Origin: Streptomyces sp. Go-475
GTDB taxonomy: Bacteria > Actinomycetota > Actinomycetes > Streptomycetales > Streptomycetaceae
DNA length: 64,000 nucleotides
Direction of reading: 5' to 3'
NCBI RefSeq assembly: GCF_003330845.1
Contig: NZ_CP026121.1
Span: 7,111,501 to 7,175,500 of the forward strand
Translations under genes and position numbers: made by a program
The notes under the pieces: generated by a model
Database searches by the model: none
What the model was told of the DNA's origin: nothing
Seen by the model: the letters and a program-made list of their open reading frames with translations, nothing else
Shown: positions 52,039 to 60,862 of the stretch, in pieces
Layout of the letters: every line of letters starts with the position of its first letter
How positions within the stretch are numbered: the first letter of the stretch is position 1

Positions 52039-54111
52039 CCTGGCCGCTCCCCGGCCGCGCACCAGCAGACGCAGGAAGTACGGCGTGCCGATGATCGCCG
52101 TCATCAGGCCGGCGCCCAGCTGCGCGGGGGCGATGACCGTACGGCCGAGCAGGTCGGCCGCGCAGACGAGCGCCGCGCCGAGCAGGACGGCGACCGGCAC
52201 CACCCGCGCGTGCCGCCGGCCCACGAGAGCACGTGCCGCGTGCGGCGCCACGAGCCCCACGAATCCGATGGTGCCGGCCGAGGCCACGGCGGTCGCCGCG
52301 AGCAGCACCCCCACCACCAGGAAACCGAGCCGCGCCCGGGGCAGCCCGAGGCCGAGCAGCCGCGGGGTGTCCTCGTCCAGCGAGACCAGGTCCAGCTCCG
52401 TGCGCCGGGCGACCGCGACGGCCAGCCCCAGCGCCAGCACGAGCGCGACGGGCAGCACGTCGGCCATGGTCCGCCCGTACGTCGAACCGGACAGCCAGGT
52501 CAGCGCCTTGGTGGCGTTGAACGGGTCGGTGAGCACGATGAGCAGACTGATCAGCGCCGTGGAGCCGGCCGCCATGCCGATGCCGACGAGGACCAGCCGG
52601 TGCTGCCGGTAGCCGCCCCGGGCGGCGAGCCCGAAGACGACGGCCGAGGCCAGCGCTGCGCCGCCGAACGCGGCCCCCGCGATGCCCCAGGAGCCCGCGG
52701 CGGGCACGGTGGTCACCAGCAGCACGGCCCCCAGCGCGGCCCCGCCGGAGACGCCCAACACCCCTGGCTCGGCGAGCGGGTTGCGGGTCACGGCCTGTAC
52801 GAGCGTCCCGGCCAGGGCGAGCGCCGCGCCCGCGCACAGCGCCGCGAGCACGCGCGGCACGCGGGTGTCCAGGACGAACGACACGGTCCGGCCTGCCCTG
52901 CCCTGCGCCCAGTTGGCGACATCGCCGAGCAGGAGCTTGCTGTCGCCCAGCAGGACACCGGCCAGCGTGACGCCGACGACCACGGCGACCAGGACGGCCA
53001 CCGTGACCAGGAACGCCGTCCGGCTGGGGACGCGCAGCCGGTCCGGCGCGTCGGCGCCCGCCGTGTCCCGCAGCCGCAGGGCCGTCACCACCAGGAACAC
53101 GGCACCGACCAGGCTGGTGACGATGCCGGTGGGGACGGCCACCGCCGTGTCCGCGGGGATCAGGGCGCGCAGCAGCACGTCCGAGCCGAGCACGACAGCG
53201 GCGCCGGTCAGCCCGGCCGCGGGCAGGGCCGCCCGGGCGCGGACGAAGCCCCGGAACCGGCGGGCGAGCGGACGGACCAGGGCGGGCGCGCACAGCCCGA
53301 CGAAGCCGATCGGCCCGGCGAGCGTGACGGCCGCCGCGGACAGCAGCGCGGCGAGCACGACGACCGTGACGCGGGTGGCGTGGACCGGGACGCCCAGCCC
53401 GCGCGCCGCGTCGTCCCCGAGGGCGAGCGCGTCGACCCGGCGGGCGACCAGCAGCAGCCCGGCCAGTCCCGCCAGGGCGACGGGCAGCAGCTGCAGGACG
53501 CCGTCGAAGCCGTTCTGGCCGATGCTGCCCTGGTTCCACTGGTAGAGGCCCTCCGTCTGCTGCGGGAACAGCAGGAGCAGCCCTTCCGTCACGGAGTTCA
53601 GGCCCAGCGCGAGCGCCGTGCCGGCGAGGACCAGCCGTACGGTGCCCGTGCCCAGGCCGGACAGGGCGAGCACCACGGCCGCCGCCAGCAGCCCGCCCGC
53701 GAAGGCGACGCCGGAGGAGGCGAGCAGCGGCAGCGAGACGCCGGTCGCGCCGACCAGCCCGAGTGCCAAGTACGAACCGGCGTTCACGGCGAGCGTGTCG
53801 GGCGAGGCGAGCACATTGCGGCTGACGGCCTGGAGCACGGCGCCCGCGATGCCGAGGACGACGCCGACCAGGATGCCGGCGGTCATCCGCGGCAGCCGGG
53901 AGGCGATCACCACGGAGGCGTCGGACGGGTCGGCCCGCCCGGTCAGGGCCTTGAACACCTGCGCCGGTCCGACGGCGGCGGTGCCCTGGGTGACGTCGAC
54001 GACGGCGAGGACGGCGACCAGCAGGGCGAGGCCGGCCGTCACCGCGGCCGCGCCCGCCCGGGACGCGGCCGCCGGCGGACGGGTGGCGGGGGGCGCTTCG
54101 GTGACGGCCAT
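52033..54111 (-). CDS. fused FecCD-type ferric-siderophore permease (FhuB-like)
   Basis: A 692-residue permease that carries two full FecCD modules head to tail. Each half shows about ten membrane helices; the halves have matching landmarks AVLQAVSRNVLASPDTLAVN and TLVQAVTRNPLAEPGVLGVS, and SAAAVTLAGPIGFVGLCAPALVR and TAVASAGTIGFVGLVAPHAAR. Such fusion is known for FhuB. It imports ferric siderophores with the binding protein and ATPase encoded upstream on the same strand. The ATG at 54111 is 8 bp after the binding-protein stop. Confidence 0.93.
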   Translation of the reverse strand: MAVTEAPPATRPPAAASRAGAAAVTAGLALLVAVLAVVDVTQGTAAVGPAQVFKALTGRADPSDASVVIASRLPRMTAGILVGVVLGIAGAVLQAVSRNVLASPDTLAVNAGSYLALGLVGATGVSLPLLASSGVAFAGGLLAAAVVLALSGLGTGTVRLVLAGTALALGLNSVTEGLLLLFPQQTEGLYQWNQGSIGQNGFDGVLQLLPVALAGLAGLLLVARRVDALALGDDAARGLGVPVHATRVTVVVLAALLSAAAVTLAGPIGFVGLCAPALVRPLARRFRGFVRARAALPAAGLTGAAVVLGSDVLLRALIPADTAVAVPTGIVTSLVGAVFLVVTALRLRDTAGADAPDRLRVPSRTAFLVTVAVLVAVVVGVTLAGVLLGDSKLLLGDVANWAQGRAGRTVSFVLDTRVPRVLAALCAGAALALAGTLVQAVTRNPLAEPGVLGVSGGAALGAVLLVTTVPAAGSWGIAGAAFGGAALASAVVFGLAARGGYRQHRLVLVGIGMAAGSTALISLLIVLTDPFNATKALTWLSGSTYGRTMADVLPVALVLALGLAVAVARRTELDLVSLDEDTPRLLGLGLPRARLGFLVVGVLLAATAVASAGTIGFVGLVAPHAARALVGRRHARVVPVAVLLGAALVCAADLLGRTVIAPAQLGAGLMTAIIGTPYFLRLLVRGRGAARS

Positions 54112-54119
54112 GACGGGCG

Positions 54120-55103
54120 TTACTTCGTCAGCGCGTCGACGAGGGAGTCGATGTACGCCTCCATCGACCCGGGACCGCCGAACATCCAGATGCCGTCGGG
54201 CAGCCGGTGCACCTCGCCCGCCTTCACGAACGGCAGGGAGGTCCACACGGCGTTCTTCGCGAGCGCGCCGGTGAACGGCGTGCTGGCCTTGTCGCCGTCG
54301 TTGCCTATGTAGGCGAACCGGGTGTCCTCCGGCAGGGCGGTGAGGCCCTCGACGTCGGTGGTGCCGAGGCCGTAGACCGGGTCGCCCTTGACCTTCCAGG
54401 CGTTCTTCAGGCCGAGTTCCTCGTTGACGGCGCCGAGCAGGGAGCCGCTGGTGTACGGGCGCACCGAGACCTGGTTGGAGGTGACGTAGCCGTCGGCGAA
54501 GGCGATGGAGGCGCCGTCGAGCTTCGCGTCGGCGAGGGCCTTCTTCCCCTCGGCGACCTTGGCCTCGAAGTCCTCCCGGGCCGTCTTCGCCCGGTCGGTG
54601 GTGCCGGTGGCCTTGGCGATCAGGTCGAGGTTCTTGAACATCTGCCCGATCTGGTCGGAGGCGTCGGCCGACTTGATCTCCAGCACCGGGGCGATCCTCC
54701 GCAGCTGCTTCACGGCCGCGTCGGGCAGGTCGGAGCTGGCCACGATCAGGTCGGGGGAGAGCGAGGCGATGGTGTCCATGCTCGGTTCGCCGCGCGTGCC
54801 GATGTCCTTCGGCTCGTTCTTCAGCGGGACGGCGGTGTCCCAGGTCTTGTAGCCCTTGACGTCGGCGACGCCCACGGGGTCGACGCCGAGGGTGATGAGA
54901 CTCTCGACCTCGTTCCACTCGGTGGCGACGACCTTCTTCGCGGGGCCGTCGAGTTCGACCTTCGCGCCGGTGGAGTCGGTGAGGCTGATGGCCTCGGAGG
55001 TCTTCCCCTTCGCGCTGTCGGCGGCGGGCTCGGTGGTGCCGCAGGCGGCGAGGGTGAGCGCCGCGGCGGTGGTGGCGGCCGCGGTGAGCAGGAGACGTCT
55101 CAT
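54120..55103 (-). CDS. iron-siderophore ABC substrate-binding lipoprotein
   Basis: A 327-residue lipoprotein. The signal peptide ends at the lipobox LTLAACGT. The FepB/FecB-type fold is seen in KKVVATEWNEVESLITLGVDPVGVAD, ASLSPDLIVASS and DSLVDALTK. It captures the ferric siderophore outside the membrane. The ATG at 55103 overlaps the ATPase stop (ATGA). Confidence 0.93.
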   Translation of the reverse strand: MRRLLLTAAATTAAALTLAACGTTEPAADSAKGKTSEAISLTDSTGAKVELDGPAKKVVATEWNEVESLITLGVDPVGVADVKGYKTWDTAVPLKNEPKDIGTRGEPSMDTIASLSPDLIVASSDLPDAAVKQLRRIAPVLEIKSADASDQIGQMFKNLDLIAKATGTTDRAKTAREDFEAKVAEGKKALADAKLDGASIAFADGYVTSNQVSVRPYTSGSLLGAVNEELGLKNAWKVKGDPVYGLGTTDVEGLTALPEDTRFAYIGNDGDKASTPFTGALAKNAVWTSLPFVKAGEVHRLPDGIWMFGGPGSMEAYIDSLVDALTK

Positions 55104-55969
55104 GAGGTGGTGCCGAGCCTTTCGCTTCGGGTGGTGCGGGTGTGGTGGCGGCCGACGGGACGGGTCCGCAGCCGGCCGGTGAGGGGGTCGGTGTCGACGT
55201 CGATCCGGATGCCGTAGACGGCGGTGAGCCGCTCCGGCGTCAGGACGTCCTCGGGTGGGCCGTCGGCGACGATGCGGCCCGCTTCGAGCAGGGTGATCCG
55301 GTCGGCGAGGGCCGCCGCCTGGTCGAGGTCGTGCAGGACGACCCCGACGGCGATCCCGTGGTCGTCCGCCAGGTCGCGGACGAGGTCGAGGAGTTCGACC
55401 TGGTACCGCAGGTCGAGATAGGTCGTCGGCTCGTCCAGCAGCAGGACGCCGGTCTCCTGCGCGAGGCAGCCGGCGAGCCACACGCGCTGCAACTGCCCGC
55501 CGGACAGGTGGTCGGCACCGCGCTCGGCGAGCTCCGTGACCCCGGTCAGCGCGAGCGCCCGTTCCACCGCGTTCGACGCGTCCGGGTCCGGGCGGCCGAA
55601 GCGGCCCCGGTAGGGGTAGCGGCCGAATTCGACGACGTCCCGCACGGTCAGCCCGCTGGGCGTGGGCCGCCCCTGCGTCAGCAGGGCCACGTAGCGCGCG
55701 AACTCCCGGGCGGACAGGGCGAGGCCGTCGGTGCCGCCGTCGATGCCGATCTCGGCCCGGCGGGCCCGCTGCAGCCGGGCGATCGTCCGCAGCAGCGTCG
55801 ACTTCCCGCTGCCGTTGGGGCCGACCAGGACGGTCACCTCTCCGGGGCGCAGCGTGATCGCCGCGTCGTGCACGACGTCCGTGCCGTCGTACGACACGGT
55901 GACGTGCGTGGCCGAAAGCCGATGCCCGCGCAGACGCTCTCCGCCGGCGGGTTCTTCACCAGATCTCAC
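55100..55969 (-). CDS. ferric-siderophore ABC transporter ATPase (FecE-like)
   Basis: A 289-residue ATPase. Walker A is GPNGSGKST, the signature LSGGQLQRVWLAG, Walker B LLLDEPTTYLDL, and the switch His is in VVLHDLDQAA. It is the first gene of the importer operon. The GTG at 55969 lies a few bases after the iron box and its embedded TAGGCT -10, so the transcript is probably leaderless; no Shine-Dalgarno is seen. Confidence 0.93.
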   Translation of the reverse strand: MRSGEEPAGGERLRGHRLSATHVTVSYDGTDVVHDAAITLRPGEVTVLVGPNGSGKSTLLRTIARLQRARRAEIGIDGGTDGLALSAREFARYVALLTQGRPTPSGLTVRDVVEFGRYPYRGRFGRPDPDASNAVERALALTGVTELAERGADHLSGGQLQRVWLAGCLAQETGVLLLDEPTTYLDLRYQVELLDLVRDLADDHGIAVGVVLHDLDQAAALADRITLLEAGRIVADGPPEDVLTPERLTAVYGIRIDVDTDPLTGRLRTRPVGRHHTRTTRSERLGTTS

Positions 55970-55973
55970 GGGT

Positions 55974-55992
55974 GAAGGTTAGCCTAACCTAA
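55974..55992 (-). promoter_or_regulatory. iron box (DmdR/DtxR-type operator)
   Basis: On the minus strand TTAGGTTAGGCTAACCTTC (55992-55974) matches the DmdR1/DtxR operator pattern TTAGGTTAGGCT-ACCTNN at most positions. The TAGGCT inside it can be the -10 box of the importer promoter, so the iron-bound repressor would block transcription when iron is ample. Confidence 0.9.
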
Positions 55993-56046
55993 TTTTTAGG
56001 CGGGAGCGGCCGCGACGAACCCGCAGGGTGTCCGTCGGTCTCTCAC

Positions 56047-57306
56047 TCACCTCTGCGCGCTCTCCTTCTCACGCCGCGGTGTGGGGCGTGTCGCGCGCAG
56101 GCGGGCGCGGGTGCGGTCGGCGAGCAGGACACCGAGCGTCGCGGCCAGCGAGAGCAGACCGCCCGCGTAGAGCCCGCTCCGGGCGCCCAGGTGCGCGCTG
56201 ATCCAACCGATCAGGAGGGCGCCCAGTGGGGTGGAGCCCTGCAGAATGAGCGTGTAGACCGCGAGTACGCGGCCCCGGAAACGAGGGTCGCTGCCCAGCT
56301 GGATCCGGTGGTTGGCGGCCTGCGCGAAGTAGAGCGACGCGAACCCGGTGCCCGCCAGCAGGACGGCCGCCGTCAGGTAGGTCGGCGCCCACCCCGCCAC
56401 CGTCTCCAGCACACCGAAACCGAGCGCCGCGCCGGTGACGGTACGGGCGGACGGGCGCGCCCGGCGGGCCGTGGTGGCGAGGGCCGCCAGCAGGGAACCG
56501 GCCGCGAACGCGGTGGTCAGCAGACCGAACGACGCGGCGTCGGCGTGGAACACCGTCTTGGCCAGCAGCGGCAGCGTGAGCTGGAAGTTCAGGCCGAACA
56601 GGCCGACGAACAGCACCAGCGCCATGGGCACCACGAGGTCCGGGCGGGAGGCGAGGTGGCGCAACCCGTCGGTGACCCGGGCCGAGTCGTCCCGTGTCAC
56701 GGGCAGCAGGTCGCCGGTGCGCATCTTCCACAGCCCGGCCACGACCGCCAGGTAGCTCACCGCGTTCAGCGCCATGACGGCGCCGGTGCCGGCCGCCGCG
56801 ATGATCAGGCCGGCGAGCGCGGGACCGGCGACGCGCGCCACGTTGAAGTAGAGGGCGCTCAGCGCGGAGGCGTTCGGCAGCAGGTCGGGGCCGACCATCT
56901 CGCTCACGAACGACATGCGCGTGGGGACCTCGACGGCGTTGACGGTTCCCAGGCACAGGGCGAACAGGAAGACGTGCCACAGCCGCACCGCCCCGCCGGC
57001 GTCCAGGGCGGCGAGCGCGATCGCGCAGCCGCCCGAGACGAGGTTGCAGCCCATCAGCAGCCGACGCTTGTCGTACCGGTCGGCGAGCCGGCCGCCGTAC
57101 AGGGTGAGCAGCAGCATCGGTGCGAACTGCGCGGCCGTGACCGCTCCGAGCGCCGTGCCGGAGTCGCCGGTGAGGGACAGCACGAGCCAGTCCTGGGCGA
57201 CGACCATCATCCAGGTGCCGGACACCGACAGCACCTGGCCCGCGGCGAAGAGCCGGAAGTTGCGCACCGACAGGGAGCGGAAGGTGTTCCTGAGCCGCGC
57301 GCGCAT
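56047..57306 (-). CDS. MFS exporter (EntS/MFS_3-like)
   Basis: A 419-residue major facilitator with about 12 membrane helices. The GGRLADRYDKRRLLMG loop is the MFS A-motif between helices 2 and 3. The QDWLVLSLTGDSGTALGAV and VEVPTRMSFVSEMVGPDLLPNA segments place it in the EntS/MFS_3 exporter group. It is the last gene of the minus-strand tailoring operon, 2 bp after the hydrolase gene, so it probably exports that cluster's product; siderophore export is an alternative because the importer is next door. The ATG at 57306 gives family length. Confidence 0.88.
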   Translation of the reverse strand: MRARLRNTFRSLSVRNFRLFAAGQVLSVSGTWMMVVAQDWLVLSLTGDSGTALGAVTAAQFAPMLLLTLYGGRLADRYDKRRLLMGCNLVSGGCAIALAALDAGGAVRLWHVFLFALCLGTVNAVEVPTRMSFVSEMVGPDLLPNASALSALYFNVARVAGPALAGLIIAAAGTGAVMALNAVSYLAVVAGLWKMRTGDLLPVTRDDSARVTDGLRHLASRPDLVVPMALVLFVGLFGLNFQLTLPLLAKTVFHADAASFGLLTTAFAAGSLLAALATTARRARPSARTVTGAALGFGVLETVAGWAPTYLTAAVLLAGTGFASLYFAQAANHRIQLGSDPRFRGRVLAVYTLILQGSTPLGALLIGWISAHLGARSGLYAGGLLSLAATLGVLLADRTRARLRATRPTPRREKESAQR

Positions 57307-57308
57307 GG

Positions 57309-58217
57309 TCAGGAGACCGCCTCGGAGGGCAGCGCACGGGCCGTGGCGTCGGAGGCCAGGCAGCTTTCGAGGAACGCGAGGGCCCGCAGGTGGTAGGAGC
57401 GGGCGGCCAGGCCGAGGCTGATGTTGTGCCCCGCGTCGGGCTGCCGGTCGACACTCACCCGTGGGGCGGCCGTGAAGTGCGCGGCCAGATCGGCGAGGGT
57501 CGCCTCGTCGTGCCGCCACCACGCCTCGTACTCGGCGAAGGTCAGCCGTACGGGCACGCGGACGCGGGGCGCGGTGGCCCGGAAGGTCAGCGGCCAGCGG
57601 GCCAGCTCCGCCCTCTCCCGTAAGGGCACGGGCTCGACGAGGGAAGCGCTCGCGGCGAAGGTGCCCGGCGGGTAGAGCCGCAGCGGCCCCCAGCTCCTGC
57701 GCAGCAGGCCGCGGTCGTCAGGGCGGGTGGGCAGCTCGTGCGGTTCGACCGCGTACACATGGCCGCAGCCCGAGACGTCCAGCCCGAGCAGGGGCAACGG
57801 ACCCGGGTCCGCGGCGGCGGCCAGCGCCACCTTGCCTCCGTAGGAATGGGCGAGCAGGAACAGACCGGCGCCGGTTTCGTGGCGGGTCGCGAAGTCGAGC
57901 AGGGCCGCACGCAGCGCGGCAGCCTGCTCCGCCAGGCCCTGCCCCTGGGGCAGGGGGCCGGCGGAGAGGCGGTAGCCCGGGCGGTCCACGGCCAGGACGG
58001 TGTAGCCGAGGCTCGCCCCCAGGGTCAGCAGGGACTGCCGGGGGTCGGCCCCGCCGCCGAAGTACCCCGCGTTCATGCCGCCGCCGTGGACGGCGGCCAC
58101 GACGGCGTGCGGGGACCCGCCCGCGGGCTCGCTGAGCAGCGCGGACAGCGTCACCCCGGCGGCGTCCAGGGTGATGTCGCGTACGCCGCCCGCGGACTCG
58201 TGGGCCGATGCCGTCAT
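57309..58217 (-). CDS. alpha/beta hydrolase of the tailoring operon
   Basis: A 302-residue alpha/beta hydrolase. The nucleophile elbow is LAHSYGGKVA (Ser in HSYGG), the oxyanion region VAAVHGGGMNAGYFGGG, and the final His is in QPDAGHNISLG. It could act as thioesterase, esterase or lactonase on the pathway product. The ATG at 58217 follows a GGAGGA. It lies 34 bp after the PfkB kinase gene and 2 bp before the exporter gene. Confidence 0.85.
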   Translation of the reverse strand: MTASAHESAGGVRDITLDAAGVTLSALLSEPAGGSPHAVVAAVHGGGMNAGYFGGGADPRQSLLTLGASLGYTVLAVDRPGYRLSAGPLPQGQGLAEQAAALRAALLDFATRHETGAGLFLLAHSYGGKVALAAAADPGPLPLLGLDVSGCGHVYAVEPHELPTRPDDRGLLRRSWGPLRLYPPGTFAASASLVEPVPLRERAELARWPLTFRATAPRVRVPVRLTFAEYEAWWRHDEATLADLAAHFTAAPRVSVDRQPDAGHNISLGLAARSYHLRALAFLESCLASDATARALPSEAVS

Positions 58218-58251
58218 CGTCGTTCTCCTCCGGAGTGGCTCGGTCGGCCGT

Positions 58252-59229
58252 TCACCAGGCCAGGTGCGGTGCGTGCGCGCGGGCCGCGTCCGCGCCGTAG
58301 GTCTGTTCGATGGTCAGCAGGAGGTCGGCGGAGGTGACTTTGTACGTCTGCGGGCCGACGCCCTGGAGGGCGACGGCGGCCAGCGCGCAGCCCAGGCGGC
58401 CCGCGTCAGGGTACGGCAGGCCCCGGGCCAGGGCCGCGAGGAACCCGGCGCGGAAGGCGTCGCCGACGCCGGTGGGGTCGGCCACGGTGTTCGCGGGCAC
58501 GGCGTCGACGTGCAGCCAGGGCTCTCCCGGCCGGCCGATGTCCGCGCCCGCGGCGCCGCGTGTGACGATCCAGGCACCGGTCCGCTCCAGGACCTGCTCG
58601 CGGGTCCAGCCGGTGCGTTCCTGGAGCAGCGCCGCCTCGTACTCGTTGGTGAACAGCAGGCGCGAGCCCTCCGTCAGGCGGCGGGTCTGCGGGCCGTCGA
58701 GCCGGGCCAGTTGCTGGGAGGGGTCCGCGGCGAACGGGATGCCCAGCTCCCGGCACTCCGCGGCGAGGCTCAGCATGGCCTGCGGGTCGTTGGGGGCGAC
58801 CACGGCCAGCCCCAGCTCGCCGGCGCGTTCCCGGACGGAGGCCAGGCGGACGCGTCCGGCCTCGGCCATCGCACCGGCGTAGAAGGTGGCGATCTGGTTG
58901 AGGTCGAGGTCGGTGGTGCACACGAAGCGGGCCGTGTGCAGCGTGTCGCTCACGTGGACGGAGCCGGTGTCGACGCCGTTGCCCCGGAGCCAGGCGTCGT
59001 ACTCGCCGAAGTCCCTGCCGACCGCTCCGACGAGTACGGGACGCAGGCCGAGGCGGGCGAGCCCGAGGGCGATGTTCGCGGCCACGCCTCCGTAGCGCAC
59101 CTGGAGCTCGTCCGCGAGGAAGGAGAGCGAGACGTGATCGAGCCGGTCGGGGATCAACTGGTCGGCGAACCGGCCGGGATACGTCATCAGATGGTCGGTG
59201 GCGATGGAGCCGGTGACGGCGATGCGCAT
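58252..59229 (-). CDS. PfkB-family kinase, adenosine-kinase-like
   Basis: A 325-residue ribokinase-fold kinase. The substrate-side motif is VRYGGVAANIALGLARLG and the ATP/anion-hole motif with catalytic Asp is DPTGVGDAFRAGFLAAL. MTYPGRFADQLIPDRLDHVSLSF near the start is characteristic of actinobacterial adenosine kinases. Removing adenosine pulls the S-adenosylhomocysteine hydrolase reaction forward, which suits the SAM synthetase gene that ends one base before its start. The ATG at 59229 fits conservation. Confidence 0.88.
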   Translation of the reverse strand: MRIAVTGSIATDHLMTYPGRFADQLIPDRLDHVSLSFLADELQVRYGGVAANIALGLARLGLRPVLVGAVGRDFGEYDAWLRGNGVDTGSVHVSDTLHTARFVCTTDLDLNQIATFYAGAMAEAGRVRLASVRERAGELGLAVVAPNDPQAMLSLAAECRELGIPFAADPSQQLARLDGPQTRRLTEGSRLLFTNEYEAALLQERTGWTREQVLERTGAWIVTRGAAGADIGRPGEPWLHVDAVPANTVADPTGVGDAFRAGFLAALARGLPYPDAGRLGCALAAVALQGVGPQTYKVTSADLLLTIEQTYGADAARAHAPHLAW

Positions 59230-59230
59230 C

Positions 59231-60439
59231 TCAGGCTCCCGCGGCCCTGCGCAGGGCGTCCACGCGGTCCGTGCGCTCCCACGTGAACTCGGGCAGCTCC
59301 CGGCCGAAGTGGCCGTACGCCGCGGTCTGGGAGTAGATCGGGCGGAGCAGGTCGAGGTCGCGGATGATGGCGGCCGGGCGGAGGTCGAAGACCTCGTCGA
59401 TCGCCTTCTCGATCCGGTCCGTGTCGACCTTGGCGGTGCCGAAGGTCTCCACGAACAGACCGACCGGCTCGGCCTTGCCGATCGCGTACGCGACCTGCAC
59501 CTCGCAGCGGGTGGCGAGACCCGCGGCGACCACGTTCTTGGCGACCCAGCGCATCGCGTACGCCGCCGAGCGGTCCACCTTGGACGGGTCCTTGCCGGAG
59601 AAGGCGCCACCGCCGTGGCGGGCCATGCCGCCGTAGGTGTCGATGATGATCTTGCGGCCGGTCAGGCCGGCGTCGCCCATCGGGCCGCCGATCTCGAAGC
59701 GGCCGGTGGGGTTGACCAGGAGCCGGTAGTTCTCCGTGTCGAGCTTGATGCCCTCGTCCAGAAGCGCCTTCAGCTCCGGCTCGACGACGAACTCCTTGAT
59801 GTCCGGCGCCAGCAGGGAGTCCAGGTCGATGTCGGACGCGTGCTGCGAGGAGACGACGACGGTGTCCAGACGGACCGCCTTGTCGCCGTCGTACTCGATG
59901 GTGACCTGCGTCTTGCCGTCCGGGCGCAGGTAGGGGATCGTGCCGTTCTTGCGCACGTCGGACAGGCGCTTGGACAGGCGGTGCGCCAGGAAGATCGGCA
60001 GCGGCATCAGCGTCGGCGTCTCGTCCGTCGCGTAGCCGAACATCAGGCCCTGGTCGCCCGCGCCCTGCTTGTCGAGCTCGTCCTCGTCGCCCTCGACCCG
60101 GGACTCGTACGCCGTGTCCACGCCCTGGGCGATGTCCGGCGACTGCGCGCCGATCGACACCGAGACGCCGCAGGAGGCGCCGTCGAAGCCCTTCTTCGAG
60201 GAGTCGTAGCCGATGTCCAGGATCTTCTCGCGGACCAGTTGGGCGATCGGCGCGTACGCCTGCGTCGAGACCTCACCGGCCACGTGCACCAGACCGGTCG
60301 TGATCAGGGTTTCGACGGCGACCCGGGAGGTCGGGTCCTCGCGCAGGAGCGCGTCGAGAACGGTGTCGCTGATCTGGTCAGCGATCTTGTCGGGGTGACC
60401 CTCGGTCACGGACTCCGAGGTGAACAGGTGCAGGGGCAA
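59231..60439 (-). CDS. metK: S-adenosylmethionine synthetase
   Basis: A 402-residue MetK making SAM from methionine and [35 protein letters not shown] (ATP/methionine-binding) and [19 protein letters not shown] (catalytic P-loop) are all present, with full family length. It lies in a secondary-metabolite operon with an O-methyltransferase, so it may be a dedicated copy or the housekeeping gene captured there; the window cannot decide. The ATG at 60439 is 9 bp after the ABM gene stop. Confidence 0.96.
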   Translation of the reverse strand: MPLHLFTSESVTEGHPDKIADQISDTVLDALLREDPTSRVAVETLITTGLVHVAGEVSTQAYAPIAQLVREKILDIGYDSSKKGFDGASCGVSVSIGAQSPDIAQGVDTAYESRVEGDEDELDKQGAGDQGLMFGYATDETPTLMPLPIFLAHRLSKRLSDVRKNGTIPYLRPDGKTQVTIEYDGDKAVRLDTVVVSSQHASDIDLDSLLAPDIKEFVVEPELKALLDEGIKLDTENYRLLVNPTGRFEIGGPMGDAGLTGRKIIIDTYGGMARHGGGAFSGKDPSKVDRSAAYAMRWVAKNVVAAGLATRCEVQVAYAIGKAEPVGLFVETFGTAKVDTDRIEKAIDEVFDLRPAAIIRDLDLLRPIYSQTAAYGHFGRELPEFTWERTDRVDALRRAAGA

Positions 60440-60448
60440 GGGACTTCC

Positions 60449-60835
60449 TCACGTCTGGGAGCGGGCAGGGGGCGGTGCCGGTCGGGCGGGTGCGCCGGGC
60501 GCCTCCGGCTCGGTGGCCGGACCGGCCGGGCCCAGCCGGTGCACGTCGAGGTCCCGTTGCAGGTACTCCATCCGCCGGTCCATGAACTGCTTCACGTGCG
60601 GCTGCGCCAGATGCCGTGCCACGGCCTCCTCGGACGCCCACCTCTCGTAGCAGACGAACAGGTCGGGATCCGCCAGGTCCCGGTGGACCCGGCACTCCAG
60701 GCAGCCCTCCTCGGTCCGGGAGCGCTCGGCGAGCCGCACCAGGAGGTCGCCCAGTTCCGCGGCCCGGCCCCGCCTGGCGCGGGCGAAGGCGACCGCCGAC
60801 AGCGTCGTGTCCTGGTTCGGTGTCATGTCTGTCAT
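60449..60835 (-). CDS. ABM-domain quinol monooxygenase-like protein
   Basis: A 128-residue single-domain antibiotic-biosynthesis-monooxygenase protein. The ferredoxin-like fold shows as TLSAVAFARARRGRAAELGDLLVRLAERSRTEEGCLECRVHRDLADPDLFVCYERWASEEAVARHLAQPHVKQF. Such proteins oxidise polycyclic aromatic quinols without cofactors, or act as cyclases. A Pro/Ala-rich tail of 30 residues follows. The ATG at 60835 was kept, with a second ATG three codons on. Confidence 0.85.
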   Translation of the reverse strand: MTDMTPNQDTTLSAVAFARARRGRAAELGDLLVRLAERSRTEEGCLECRVHRDLADPDLFVCYERWASEEAVARHLAQPHVKQFMDRRMEYLQRDLDVHRLGPAGPATEPEAPGAPARPAPPPARSQT

Positions 60836-60862
60836 TCCTCTCCCGGTGCGGGGCGGGCCGGG

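Noticed and set aside
60440..60448. SAM riboswitch before metK
   Set aside because: Only 9 bp separate metK from the upstream gene; no room for a leader structure.
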